Source of the DNA: Candidatus Limnocylindria bacterium
Lineage (GTDB): Bacteria; Chloroflexota; Limnocylindria; QHBO01
Assembly (NCBI GenBank): GCA_030146365.1
Contig: JASLBU010000285.1
Location: 1 to 10,295, forward strand
DNA: 10,295 bases
Direction: 5' to 3'
Shown: piece after piece, positions 1-8,817 of the stretch
How the letters are laid out: every line of letters starts with the position of its first letter
Position numbering within the stretch: position 1 is the first letter of the stretch
Made by a program: the position numbers and the translations under genes
The notes under the pieces: model-generated
What the model was told of the DNA's origin: nothing
What the model saw: only the letters and a program-made list of their open reading frames with translations
Databases searched by the model: none

Positions 1-465
1 AACTGCTGCAGCATCCCGACGCGCTTCTACATGCGCCGCATGTCCGAGGACGGGCTCACGTTTGCCGGCGAGGAGATCGAGGTCCAGGGCATCGTGAACG
101 ACCAGCCGTGGGAGGGCAACGTGGTCGAGGCGCCGACCATCCACTTCCACGAGGACACCTACTACCTGTTCTACTCCGCCAATGACTACGCGGGGCCACC
201 CTACGCCGTCGGCTACGCGACATCCGAATCGCTGACCGGCCCGTATGTGGATGCGGAGGAGAACCCCATCATGTCGACCGAGGGCACAGCGATCGGGCCG
301 GGCCACCAGGCGATCATCGCGGACCGCGACGGTGACCTGTGGATGGTCTACCACGCCTGGGAGTACACGCTCCGGGAGCGCAAGGTGTGGATCGACGAGC
401 TGCGCTTCGAGGAGGGTCGACCGGTGATCGACGGTCCGGACGCGGAGCCACAGCCCGTCCCGTGA
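1..465 (+). CDS. Glycoside hydrolase family 43 protein, C-terminal part (5' end outside the window)
   Basis: The reading frame is open from the first base and ends at TGA 463-465, giving the last 154 residues of a longer protein. Visible are the GH43 stretch NVVEAPTIHF, whose Glu (residue 43 of the fragment) fits the catalytic general acid, followed by YYLFYSANDY and a GYATSESLTGPY block. Next come IGPGHQAII, with the His (102) conserved in these five-bladed propellers, and WMVYHAW. This order is that of the later propeller blades of GH43 arabinofuranosidases and xylosidases. The family removes arabinose, xylose or related residues from plant polysaccharides; the exact substrate cannot be read here. 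The catalytic base and any signal peptide lie upstream. The GH2 gene starts 4 bases after the stop, so the two are very likely co-transcribed. The ATG at 31 is internal, not the start. Confidence 0.88.
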   Translation, partial: NCCSIPTRFYMRRMSEDGLTFAGEEIEVQGIVNDQPWEGNVVEAPTIHFHEDTYYLFYSANDYAGPPYAVGYATSESLTGPYVDAEENPIMSTEGTAIGPGHQAIIADRDGDLWMVYHAWEYTLRERKVWIDELRFEEGRPVIDGPDAEPQPVP

Positions 466-469
466 CGCG

Positions 470-3307
470 ATGACCGAGGCGGGGCGCCGAGCGATCTCGC
501 TCGACGGCGAATGGCGGTTCGTGCCCGACACGGAGCGCCTGTTCGACGCTTCCTCCCTTCCGGAGGGCGACCCCATCGCCGTGCCGGGGTGCTGGGAGGC
601 GCAGGTGCCGCGACCATACCGGATCATCACCGCGTGGTACCACCGCTCGTTCGAGCTTCCGGCCGACTGGGAGGCGGGCACGGTCCTGCTGCACTTCGGA
701 GCGGTCATGTACCGCTGCGGCGTCTGGCTCAACGGCCATCGCGTCGGCAGCCACGAGGGCGGGTACACCCCGTTCACCCTCGAGGTGCCGCATGAAGCGC
801 TTCGGAGCGGCGGCACGAACACCGTCGCCGTCGAAGTTCAGAACCCGCTCAACGCCATCGCGGAGTATCCCGCCCTCGCCGTCGAGCGCGTCCTGAGCGC
901 AGAGCAGTACGCCCCGGACCTTCCGCTGTCGGAGGCGCCGCACGGCAAGCAGACCTGGTACTCGAGCCAGAGCGGCCTCTGGCAGTCGGTCCGGGTGGAG
1001 CTCGTCGGCGACGCGCACATCGACTCGCTCGTGGTCCTGCCGTTCGTTGCCGAGTCGCGGGCAGACGTGCGGTGGCGGCTGGCCGGGGCGCGGACTGATG
1101 CGACGCTCGAGCTCGAGCTCACGGTCCGCGACCCGTTCGGCGCCGAGGCATCGTCGACGGTCGTCCCGGTCGAGGCGGCGACGGCCTCGGGGGTGACATC
1201 GGTGAGCGTTCCGGACCCGCAGCTGTGGGATCTCGACACGCCGAACCTGTACCGGCTGGAGGTGCGGCTGCGGGATGCCGGCGACAGGCATGAGCAGGAC
1301 CGCATCACGCGCCGATTCGGGATGCGGACGGTTGCCACCGAAGGCGGGATGGTGACGTTGAATGGCCGCCCCGTCTACCTCCTGGGAGTGCTCGACCAGG
1401 ACCTGTACCCCGACACCATCTCCACTCCACCGTCCCGGGAGTTCCTGCGGGAGCAGGTCCGCCGGGTCAAGGAGCTCGGATTCAACCTGCTCCGATGCCA
1501 CATCAAGGTCCCCGACCCCGCGTACCTGGAGATCGCCGACGAGGAAGGGGTGCTCGTCTGGTGCGAGCTGCCGAACTGGAGCCGCTTCACCGCCGCGGCC
1601 GCCGCGCGCGGTCGTGCGACGCTGGCGCGGATGGTGGAGACCATGGGCGACCACCCGTCTCTCATCATCTGGACGATCATCAACGAGGACTGGGGCACGC
1701 GGCTCCGCTACGAGCGCCGCGACCGCCAGTGGCTGCGCCGGATGTACGACTGGCTGAAGGAGCTGGATCCGACGCGGCTCGTCGTGGACAACTCTGCGTG
1801 CGAGACGACGGAGACGCCGAACTTCCACGTCCGCAGCGACCTTGCGGATTTTCACGTGTACTTCGGGCCGGACAACGCCGTGCGGTGGAACAACATCATC
1901 GCCGACTTCGCCGATCGCCCCAGGTGGCTGTGGAGCCCCCATGGCGATGCGGAGGCGACCGGCGAGGAACCCCTCGTCCTCAGCGAGTTCGGTGGCTGGA
2001 GCCTCCCTCGCCTCGACCGTATGCTGGCGCATCACGGCAACGAGCCGTGGTGGTTCGGCACTGGCCAGGGCTACTACCGGCCGTCCGGGCTCGGTCGCCG
2101 CTTCCACCGCTACGGGCTGACGGCGCTGTGGCCGACGGTCGATGACCTGGCCGAAGCCACCCAGTGGCACCAGTTCGAGAGCCTCCAGGCCCAGATCGGT
2201 GCCATGCGGCGGCACCCGTCGATCGCCGGCTACGTCGTCACGGAGCTGAGCGACGCGTACTGGGAGGCGAACGGCGTGCTCGACCCGATGAGGGAGCCAA
2301 AGGTCTACCACGACCGATTCCGCGAGATCAACGCGCCGGACGTGATCGGCATGACGCCGGACCGCCACGACGTCTGGGCCGGCGACCCGATCGCCGGCGA
2401 CGTCTTCCTCTCTTCGTTCGATCCCGCCGAATCGACTGGCGCGTCGGTCACCTGGGAGCTGGAGGTGGACGATGGCGGTCGGTCGACGGGCGAGATCGAG
2501 CTGGCGGCCTGGCCACGCTACGGCGTCGCCCAGCTCGGCAGAGTGGAGATTCCGACGCCGGCCGTGAGCCGGCCGAGCGACGGGTGGTTGACCCTGGCGG
2601 CACGCGATGACACGGGAGCCTTGAGGGCCGAGAGCCGGCACCGCTTCGCCATCCTCCCGGCCGTGCGCCCGAGTGCAAGCCCGGTCCCGGTGGCCGTCGA
2701 CGACCCGCTCGAGATCTGGGGCCTGTTGGAGCGGATCACGGCCCTGGGCGAGCGGCTCGTCGGGCGCGAGGAGGCGGCCGTGCTCGTCACGACCCAGCTC
2801 AGCGCCGAGCACGTCGACTACGCCGAACGCGGCGGACGCGTGCTCGTCCTCGTACGGTCCAGCGGTGCGGTGCCACCCGAGCTGGATCTGCGCCGTCGCG
2901 TCGGCGTGCACCTGCGGCGCCTGCCGCACGCCGGCTGGCCAGGCCAGCGCAGCCCGTGGGAGGGCGACTGGGTGAGCAACTTCAACTGGGTGCGGCCCGG
3001 CGCCTTCCCGCGACTACCCGATCGAAGGATTCTCGACGGGGCGTTCCGTGAGGTCGCGCCGGACCACGTCCTGTTGGGGCACGACCCGGTCCGGCATGGC
3101 GCCGAGGTCGACGCGGGGATGTTCGTCGGGTGGATCCACGAGCCCGCCGCCCTGCTCTGGCAGTTCGACCAGGGCAAAGGATCGATCGCGTTGACGACGT
3201 TCCATCTCGCGCCGGAGGCGGGCCCGGTGGCGACCACCCTGCTGCAGTGCCTGGTTCAGCGGGTGGCCGGCGTAGACACGGCGGATCATTCAGCCAGCGT
3301 CCGATGA
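470..3307 (+). CDS. Glycoside hydrolase family 2 protein (beta-galactosidase/beta-glucuronidase type)
   Basis: This 945-aa retaining glycosidase has the GH2 domain order. The sugar-binding jelly roll spans about residues 8-180 (ISLDGEWRF, VPGCWEAQ, WLNGHRVGSHEGGYTPF). The immunoglobulin-like domain is at about 185-285. The TIM barrel, about 290-625, opens with RRFGMRTV and LNGRPVYLLGV. The acid/base is E406 in WTIINEDWG and the nucleophile is E506 in VLSEFGGW, so the enzyme should be active. Residues about 640-945 form an accessory region: a beta-rich segment, then an alpha/beta part (AVLVTTQLSAEHVDYAERGG) ending in GKGSIALTTFHLAP, like the tails of other large GH2 proteins. There is no signal peptide, so a cytoplasmic location is inferred. 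The ATG follows the GH43 stop by 4 bases with no clear Shine-Dalgarno, which suggests translational coupling. Nearby galT and galK favour a galactoside substrate, but this is context only; glucuronide or arabinoside are alternatives. Confidence 0.92.
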   Translation: MTEAGRRAISLDGEWRFVPDTERLFDASSLPEGDPIAVPGCWEAQVPRPYRIITAWYHRSFELPADWEAGTVLLHFGAVMYRCGVWLNGHRVGSHEGGYTPFTLEVPHEALRSGGTNTVAVEVQNPLNAIAEYPALAVERVLSAEQYAPDLPLSEAPHGKQTWYSSQSGLWQSVRVELVGDAHIDSLVVLPFVAESRADVRWRLAGARTDATLELELTVRDPFGAEASSTVVPVEAATASGVTSVSVPDPQLWDLDTPNLYRLEVRLRDAGDRHEQDRITRRFGMRTVATEGGMVTLNGRPVYLLGVLDQDLYPDTISTPPSREFLREQVRRVKELGFNLLRCHIKVPDPAYLEIADEEGVLVWCELPNWSRFTAAAAARGRATLARMVETMGDHPSLIIWTIINEDWGTRLRYERRDRQWLRRMYDWLKELDPTRLVVDNSACETTETPNFHVRSDLADFHVYFGPDNAVRWNNIIADFADRPRWLWSPHGDAEATGEEPLVLSEFGGWSLPRLDRMLAHHGNEPWWFGTGQGYYRPSGLGRRFHRYGLTALWPTVDDLAEATQWHQFESLQAQIGAMRRHPSIAGYVVTELSDAYWEANGVLDPMREPKVYHDRFREINAPDVIGMTPDRHDVWAGDPIAGDVFLSSFDPAESTGASVTWELEVDDGGRSTGEIELAAWPRYGVAQLGRVEIPTPAVSRPSDGWLTLAARDDTGALRAESRHRFAILPAVRPSASPVPVAVDDPLEIWGLLERITALGERLVGREEAAVLVTTQLSAEHVDYAERGGRVLVLVRSSGAVPPELDLRRRVGVHLRRLPHAGWPGQRSPWEGDWVSNFNWVRPGAFPRLPDRRILDGAFREVAPDHVLLGHDPVRHGAEVDAGMFVGWIHEPAALLWQFDQGKGSIALTTFHLAPEAGPVATTLLQCLVQRVAGVDTADHSASVR

Positions 3308-3354
3308 GGCGGAAGCAGGGCGGTCACGCCGGCCGCGCACCCGGAGCTTCCGCC
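3308..3354. terminator. Candidate bidirectional terminator: 9-bp inverted repeat in a convergent spacer
   Basis: Directly after the GH2 stop, GGCGGAAGC (3308-3316) is matched perfectly by its complement GCTTCCGCC (3346-3354), with a 29-base loop. A smaller GGCG-GTCA-CGCC hairpin (3319-3330) sits inside the loop. The element fills the 53-bp gap between two converging genes, where a shared terminator is expected. There is no T-run on either side, so if it terminates it is not a classic intrinsic terminator. Calling it a terminator is inference. Confidence 0.35.
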
Positions 3355-3360
3355 CCGATG

Positions 3361-4290
3361 TCAGGCGACGCGTACCGGCGCCGGTCGCGGCGAGCCGGTG
3401 GCTGCGCCCTCGAGCCCGATGCCGGCCGCAGTGCAGTCCTCGGCAAACCGGTCCAGCGCCTCGTCGTCATCCACCGCATCTCGAACCAGGCACTGGATCC
3501 GGCTGACGCCGAGCTCACGGTAGGCCGCGAAGCGCTCGGCGCGTGCGGGGCCGGCCTCGGTGGCCTGCTCCCACCAGACGTGAACCGAGACGCGCAGCGA
3601 GTCCGGGTCTCGCCCGATCTCCTCGCATCGCTGCCGGATGGTGGGGAGGGCCTTCGCAAGGTCCTCGGGGAACATGGCGTCGATGTTGAGCTCGTCGGCG
3701 TACCGAGCGGCGATGCGCCAGGTGCGCTCCGGTCCGTTCCCCCCGACCATGATCGGCAGACGCGGATGCTGGAGGCCTGGAGGCTCGTTGATGGCCCCGC
3801 GAACGGCGGCGTGCTCGCCCTCGTAGGTCGCTCGCCCCGGCTCGAACATCGCTCTGATGACTTCGAGCGCGTCCTGGAGGGCGTCGAGCCGCTCCTTCCG
3901 CCCGGGGAATCCGTAGCCGTACGCTTCCCACTCCTCCTTCTTCCAGCCAGCGCCGATGCCGAGCTCCGCCCGGCCCCCGCTTACCACGTCCAGGGTGGAG
4001 AGCATCTTCGCCACGAGCGCCGGATTGCGGAACCCGGCGCACATGACGATGTGCCCCAGCCGTACACGCTCGGTGTGCTGCGACAGCGCCGTGAGGAACG
4101 TGAAGGACTCGAAGGTCATCTCGTCGGTCGGGTCGGGTGTCGTGTGGAAATGGTCGAAGGCCCACACCGACTCGAATCCGAGCCGCTCAGCCTGCTGGGC
4201 AAGCTCGAGGCTGCGCTCCCAGGCGCTCCGCGCCTCCCATCCCTGGTACTCGCCGGTCCATCCCTGCGGGATGATGATTCCTGCTTTCAT
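3361..4290 (-). CDS. LLM class F420-dependent oxidoreductase, Rv1855c-like
   Basis: This 309-aa protein is a luciferase-like monooxygenase fold (TIM barrel) of the coenzyme F420 type. Visible blocks are GIIIPQGWTGEYQGW at the N-terminus, WAFDHFHTTPDPTDE (residues 43-57), RVRLGHIVMCAGFRNPALVA (75-94), TLDVVSGGRAELGIGAGWKK (99-118) and IMVGGNGPERTWRIAARYAD (180-199). I recognise this pattern, in this order, from the Rv1855c family of probable F420-dependent oxidoreductases. Members transfer hydride between F420 and an organic substrate; the substrate is unknown. The ATG at 4290 gives the usual start (MKAGIIIP); a GTG 9 bases upstream (4299) is possible but less likely. No Shine-Dalgarno is visible. 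The gene lies 30 bases downstream of the dehydrogenase gene on the same strand, so they probably form one transcript. Confidence 0.9.
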   Translation of the reverse strand: MKAGIIIPQGWTGEYQGWEARSAWERSLELAQQAERLGFESVWAFDHFHTTPDPTDEMTFESFTFLTALSQHTERVRLGHIVMCAGFRNPALVAKMLSTLDVVSGGRAELGIGAGWKKEEWEAYGYGFPGRKERLDALQDALEVIRAMFEPGRATYEGEHAAVRGAINEPPGLQHPRLPIMVGGNGPERTWRIAARYADELNIDAMFPEDLAKALPTIRQRCEEIGRDPDSLRVSVHVWWEQATEAGPARAERFAAYRELGVSRIQCLVRDAVDDDEALDRFAEDCTAAGIGLEGAATGSPRPAPVRVA

Positions 4291-4320
4291 GCGTCGCACA
4301 GAAGCGCCCAGCGTGCCACC

Positions 4321-5340
4321 CTAGGGCAGAATTGCCACCTTGCCGGCCCGGCCACTGTCCGCCAACCGGTAGGCCGCTTCCGCCTCCTCGAGCGCGAACG
4401 TGTCGGTGACCATCGCCCCGGGGTGGAGATCCCAGCGCACGAGCAGCTCCACCAGCTCTTCCATCTGGCCGATGCTGCACACCCAGGAACCGAGGATCGT
4501 CAGCTGCGGGTGGATGATCAGCGGCGAGACGTCCAGGCTCAGTGTGCCGCCCTCGCCGACGAGCGCCACCCGCCCCCACTCGCGGGCCGATCTGATCGCC
4601 AACACCCGCGCGTCCGGGTTCCCAGAGCACTCGATCACGACCTCGAAGCCGTGACCGTCGGTACGTTCCCGGCGGACGTCCTCGGACGGATCGGTGACCT
4701 TGATTCCCAGCGAGGTCGCCAGCGCGCGCCGCTCCGGCATGGCTTCCACGCCGACGACCTCCGCACCGAGCGCCCGGCACAGCATGGCGGCACCGATGCC
4801 GACGGGACCGAGGCCCGTGATGAGCACCCGGTCGCGCCCCGAGACGTTTACGCGCTGGCAGGCGGCGTACGCGGTGCCGAGCCCGCAGGCGACCATGGCG
4901 CCGTCAAGGAACGTGAGCGGCTCCGGCAGGCGGACGAGGGTCCGCTCCTCGGCCAACAGAAACGGCGCATGGCCTCCGTCGCGCTGCCACCCATACGCGG
5001 CTCGCTCCGGGCTGGAGCAGGAGATCATCCATCCGGCCTGGCAGTCCCGGCACAGCCCGCACCCGGCGATGTGGTACATCACGACGCGATCGCCCGGCCC
5101 GAAGCGCGTCACGCCCGGGCCGACGCTCTCCACCTCACCACACGGCTCGTGACCCGCGATCACCCCTCGGTAGGCCTCAGGGCCGACGCCCTGGTCCGTC
5201 GGCCGGTAGATTGCACGCAGGTCGCTGCCGCAGATCGAGGACGCGCGCATGCGGACGACCACCTGACCGGGGCCGGCCGACGGCTTGTCGACGTCTCGGA
5301 TCTCGACGCGGCGATCGCCGGGCAGGAAGACGCCCCGCAT
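4321..5340 (-). CDS. Zinc-dependent alcohol/polyol dehydrogenase (MDR superfamily)
   Basis: This is a 339-aa medium-chain dehydrogenase. In the numbering from this ATG, the catalytic zinc ligands fit C37 (SICGSDL), H64 with E65 (AGHEPCGEV), and C152 (VACGLGTAYAA, aligning with Cys174 of liver ADH). The structural zinc site is complete with C94, C97, C100 and C108. The Rossmann nucleotide loop is ITGLGPVG (174-181), and the acidic E199 in VGVEA points to NAD(H) rather than NADP(H). Length and motifs match the threonine, sorbitol and galactitol dehydrogenase branch; the true substrate is not readable. A GTG in frame at 5349 is the alternative start. A weak GAGG lies 11 bases before the ATG, which fits the ATG better than the GTG. 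It is the first gene of the minus-strand pair and is divergent from the gal operon, so a link to sugar or polyol oxidation is plausible but inferred. Confidence 0.9.
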   Translation of the reverse strand: MRGVFLPGDRRVEIRDVDKPSAGPGQVVVRMRASSICGSDLRAIYRPTDQGVGPEAYRGVIAGHEPCGEVESVGPGVTRFGPGDRVVMYHIAGCGLCRDCQAGWMISCSSPERAAYGWQRDGGHAPFLLAEERTLVRLPEPLTFLDGAMVACGLGTAYAACQRVNVSGRDRVLITGLGPVGIGAAMLCRALGAEVVGVEAMPERRALATSLGIKVTDPSEDVRRERTDGHGFEVVIECSGNPDARVLAIRSAREWGRVALVGEGGTLSLDVSPLIIHPQLTILGSWVCSIGQMEELVELLVRWDLHPGAMVTDTFALEEAEAAYRLADSGRAGKVAILP

Positions 5341-5371
5341 GCTGGTCACGGCCTCAGGCTGATGGCAGGCT

Positions 5372-5383
5372 CGATCATGATCG
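5372..5383. promoter_or_regulatory. Perfect 12-bp palindrome in the divergent spacer, candidate operator
   Basis: CGATCATGATCG is its own reverse complement. It lies in the non-coding spacer between the minus-strand dehydrogenase (start 5340) and the plus-strand gal genes. On the minus strand, TATGCT (5390-5385) matches four of six bases of a -10 box, and initiation from it would fall near the palindrome. On the plus strand, CATGAT (5376-5381) also matches four of six, but neither has a good -35. The sequence symmetry is seen directly; an operator role for a dimeric regulator is inference. No regulator gene lies in the window. Confidence 0.35.
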
Positions 5384-5423
5384 GAGCATAGCGTGACGCA
5401 GCCAGGCCCAGAGACGGCCGATC

Positions 5424-5429
5424 AGAGGG
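5424..5429 (+). promoter_or_regulatory. Ribosome binding site for the small ORF before galT
   Basis: AGAGGG ends 8 bases before the GTG at 5438, a good spacing, and 17 bases before the in-frame ATG at 5447. This decides for the GTG start, although the ATG cannot be excluded. Confidence 0.4.
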
Positions 5430-5437
5430 ATGACCCG

Positions 5438-5572
5438 GTGCGCGCGATGAACATCCAGCGCGTGCAGCGAGCGGACGGGCGCTATCTCATCTACTACGAC
5501 TGGCCGGACGCCGGCGACGAGGCAGAACGGGCCGCAGACGCGCCCGCCGACGAGCCCCAGGCCAATGTCTGA
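5438..5572 (+). CDS. Small hypothetical protein, coupled to galT
   Basis: This 44-codon ORF (GTG start) is not assignable to a family I can name. It has an ordered-looking N-terminal half, MNIQRVQRADGRYLIYYDWP, rich in aromatic residues, and an acidic, alanine-rich tail (DAGDEAERAADAPADEPQ). Evidence that it is real: an AGAGGG ribosome site 8 bases before the GTG; G or C at the third position in 35 of 41 codons counted from the ATG at 5447; and an 8-base overlap of its end with the galT start, which lacks its own Shine-Dalgarno. The frame also runs up to a GTG at 5393, giving a 59-aa alternative without a visible ribosome site. It has no signal peptide or membrane segment. It may serve mainly as a coupling leader for galT, or be a small partner protein; neither is shown. 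Confidence 0.5.
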   Translation: MRAMNIQRVQRADGRYLIYYDWPDAGDEAERAADAPADEPQANV

Positions 5573-6544
5573 GCTGCGCTGGAACCCGTACCTCCGGGAG
5601 TGGCTCATCACCGCCACCCATCGGCAGGACCGGACGTTCCTGCCGCCGGCCGACTTCTGCCCGCTCTGCCCGTCGCTGCCCGGGCATCCGCCGACCGAGA
5701 TCGATCGCGCGGATTTCGAGATCGCGGTGTTCGAGAACCGCTTCCCGTCCCTCCGCCTCAGCCCCGAGGACCCGGCGGTGACGGGCACCGAGCTGTCGCC
5801 GGTGCGCCCATCTTTCGGTGCCTGCGAGGTCGTGGTCTATACGCCGAAGCACGACTCCACGCTGGCGGACGCCAGCCCGCAGCACATCGAGCGGCTGGTG
5901 GCCGTGTGGGCGCATCGGACGCTCGAGCTGGGCGCGCTGGACGGCATCGACTACGTGTACGCATTCGAGAACAAGGGCGAGGCCATCGGCGTCACCCTCA
6001 ACCACCCGCACGGGCAGATCTACGCCTATCCATACGTGCCGCCGCTGATTCAGCGGGAGGTCGACGCAGGCGAGCAGCATCTGTCGGGGCGCGGCTCCTG
6101 CCTGTGGTGCCGTGGACTGGAGGCGGAGGTTGCGGACGGCCGTCGCATCGTGAGCGAGAACGAGTCCTGGATCGCGGGCGTCCCGTTCGCCGCCCGATGG
6201 CCCTACGAGGTGCACCTGCAGCCACGGCGCCACGTCGGCTGGCTGCACGAGCTGGACGCGACCGAGCGACGGCACCTCGCAGCCCTGCTGGGCTCGCTGC
6301 TCCGCGGCTACGACCGGCTGTTCGGCTTCTCCCTCCCCTACATCATGGCGATCCACCAGCGCCCCACGGACGGGCTCGGAAACGACGGCTACCACCTGCA
6401 CATCGAGTTCTACCCGCCCAACCGGACTGCCACCAAGTTGAAGTACCTCGCCGGGTCCGAGGCCGGCGCGGGCGCGTTCATCAACGACACCCTGCCGGAG
6501 GAAACGGCCCCGCGCCTCCGAGCGGCCATGGAGGAGGCGGGCTG

Positions 6545-6545
<1 letters not shown>
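5565..6545 (+). CDS. galT: Galactose-1-phosphate uridylyltransferase
   Basis: GalT swaps UMP between UDP-glucose and galactose-1-phosphate, the second committed step of the Leloir pathway in the cytoplasm. The 326-aa protein keeps the catalytic motif NHPHGQ (146-151), in which H149 is the nucleophile that becomes uridylylated. Zinc ligands equivalent to those of the E. coli enzyme are C32 and C35 (CPLC), H96 (TPKHDS) and H147. The second metal site also appears complete: E165, H264 (MAIHQRP), H277 and H279 (YHLHIEFYP). A further CLWC pair (179-182) is an extra feature seen in some non-enteric GalTs. The ATG overlaps the upstream small ORF by 8 bases and has no clear Shine-Dalgarno, so it is probably translated by coupling. 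Its TGA shares one base with the galK ATG. Confidence 0.96.
6530..6537 (+). promoter_or_regulatory. Strong ribosome binding site for galK
   Basis: GGAGGAGG lies inside the end of galT, 7 bases before the ATG at 6545. It fixes the galK start although the frame stays open far upstream. Confidence 0.75.
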
Positions 6546-7707
<1,162 letters not shown>

Positions 7708-7708
<1 letters not shown>

Positions 7709-8730
7709 TGACGCCGGAAGCCCGAAGGGACCTCGTGGCGCAGCGTCTGGAAGGCGTCCGCCGGCTGGTCCACGAACGTGGTGCCGCTGGGGCGCTGCTC
7801 GGGGATCGGAAGAACTTCGCCTGGGCGACCGTGGGTGGCGAGAGCCACGTCGTGCTGGCGTCCGAGCGGGGGGTCGCTGCACTGCTGGTGACGGCATCCG
7901 ACGTTCGGATCCTCACCGCGGTGAACGAAGCGGCGCGGGTCCGTGACGAAGAGCTGTCAGGGGTGCCGATCGAGGTGGAGGCGCTCCCGTGGCACGACGA
8001 CGGCGCCGTCGACGAAGCTGCCCAACGGATTGCCACAGGCCGGCTGCTCGCGGACGCGGAGCTGGAAAAGGGCCTGCTGCCGATGCGGTCGGTCCTGTCT
8101 GCCCCTGAGATTGAGCGGATGGCAGCACTCGGGGCAAGCGCAGTCGCTGCCGTAGGCGCCGCCCTCCGCGGAGCCGTCGCCGGCATGACCGAGCACGAGG
8201 TTGCCGCCGTCGCGGCCGCTCGGCTGGCCTCGCAGGGCATCCGAACACCCGTCGTGCTCGCCGCGGCCGACGACCGAATCGATCGGTATCGCCATCCCCT
8301 GCCGAGTGACCGGCGACTCGAGCATCGGCTCATGATCGTGGTCGTCGCCGAACGATGGGGGCTCCATGCCGCCGCGACTCGATTCGCGGAGCTTCGCGAG
8401 CCCGGCGTCGATCTGAGGCGCCGCCTCGAGGCGGTCGACCGGGTCCACGCGGCCATGGTGGAGGCGACTCGGCCCGGCGCGACCCTGGGGCAGGTGTTCG
8501 CCGCCACGCAGGCGGCATATGCCTCGGTCGGGCACGAGGACGAGTGGACGCTCCATCACCAAGGCGGGATCATCGGCTACCAGGGCCGCGAGCGGATCGC
8601 CGTGCCGGACGACCCCACCGTCATCCGCGAGGGCATGGCCTTCGCGTGGAACCCGTCGATCACCGGCGCCAAGGCCGAGGAGACGCTGGTCGTCGAGGCC
8701 AACGGACCCCGGATGCTCACGCGGGGCTAG
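7708..8730 (+). CDS. M24 (creatinase/aminopeptidase P)-fold protein, probably without a dinuclear metal site
   Basis: This 340-aa protein has the two-part plan of aminopeptidase P and creatinase relatives: a creatinase-type N-terminal domain (about 10-125) and a pita-bread domain (about 132-335). Family-like signs are LSAPEIERMAALGASA (130-145), WGLHAAATRF (217-226), the region around H284 (HHQGGIIGYQGRE) and AKAEETLVVE (321-330). In active M24 peptidases the metal is held by Asp, Asp, His, Glu, Glu. Here the first Asp position falls in MIVVVAE and the second is Ala (A222). The first Glu position appears to be Asn (N315 in WNPS). Only H284 and E324 remain. A metal-independent role, as in creatinase, or a binding role is therefore likelier than peptidase activity. 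ATG 7708 overlaps the galK stop, with GGTGAGG 10 bases upstream; GTG 7705 is an alternative. Its presence in a gal operon is unexplained. Confidence 0.8.
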
Positions 8731-8804
8731 GCTGTTTCTGGCGGCCTCCGGACGTACAAGGACGGGCATGGAACGTGCGGTCCGCTGCCGCGTTTGGCTC
8801 ATAC
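8731..8804 (+). other. Intergenic gap after the gal operon
   Basis: This is the longest gap on the plus strand (87 bases up to the next ATG). A weak hairpin, CCCCG (8707-8711) with CGGGG (8722-8726), spans the end of the preceding gene and is followed by TGTTTCT, so it could be a poor intrinsic terminator. I see no convincing -35/-10 pair, though a promoter for the membrane-protein pair is expected here. Confidence 0.3.
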
Positions 8805-8810
8805 AGGAGG
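8805..8810 (+). promoter_or_regulatory. Strong ribosome binding site for the DUF4383 gene
   Basis: AGGAGG lies 7 bases before the ATG at 8818 and decides that start over an ATG at 8794 in the same frame. Confidence 0.8.
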
Positions 8811-8817
8811 AAGGGTT

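Noticed and set aside
1105..1120. GCTCGAGCTCGAGCTC repeat/palindrome
   Set aside because: It lies inside the GH2 gene and simply encodes alternating Leu-Glu in a beta-strand.
314..2929. 871-codon open frame on the minus strand opposite the GH2 gene
   Set aside because: It is an antisense shadow of a high-GC gene. The product is low-complexity Arg/Ala/Pro/Val sequence without a family motif, while the plus strand encodes a complete GH2 enzyme.
4291..4299. Upstream GTG start for the LLM gene
   Set aside because: The ATG at 4290 gives the usual family N-terminus (MKAGIIIP), and no ribosome site supports the GTG.
3130..5391. 753-codon open frame on the plus strand across the dehydrogenase and LLM genes
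   Set aside because: It overlaps three well-supported genes and has no recognisable domain; high GC leaves few stops in this frame.
5430..5450. Six-codon ORF starting with ATG at 5430
   Set aside because: Its ATG directly abuts AGAGGG with no spacing, and it is too short to support as a leader peptide.
5600..6544. Upstream extension of the galK frame through galT
   Set aside because: The extension is Arg/Ala/Pro-rich shadow of galT. The strong GGAGGAGG site and galactokinase length place the start at 6545.
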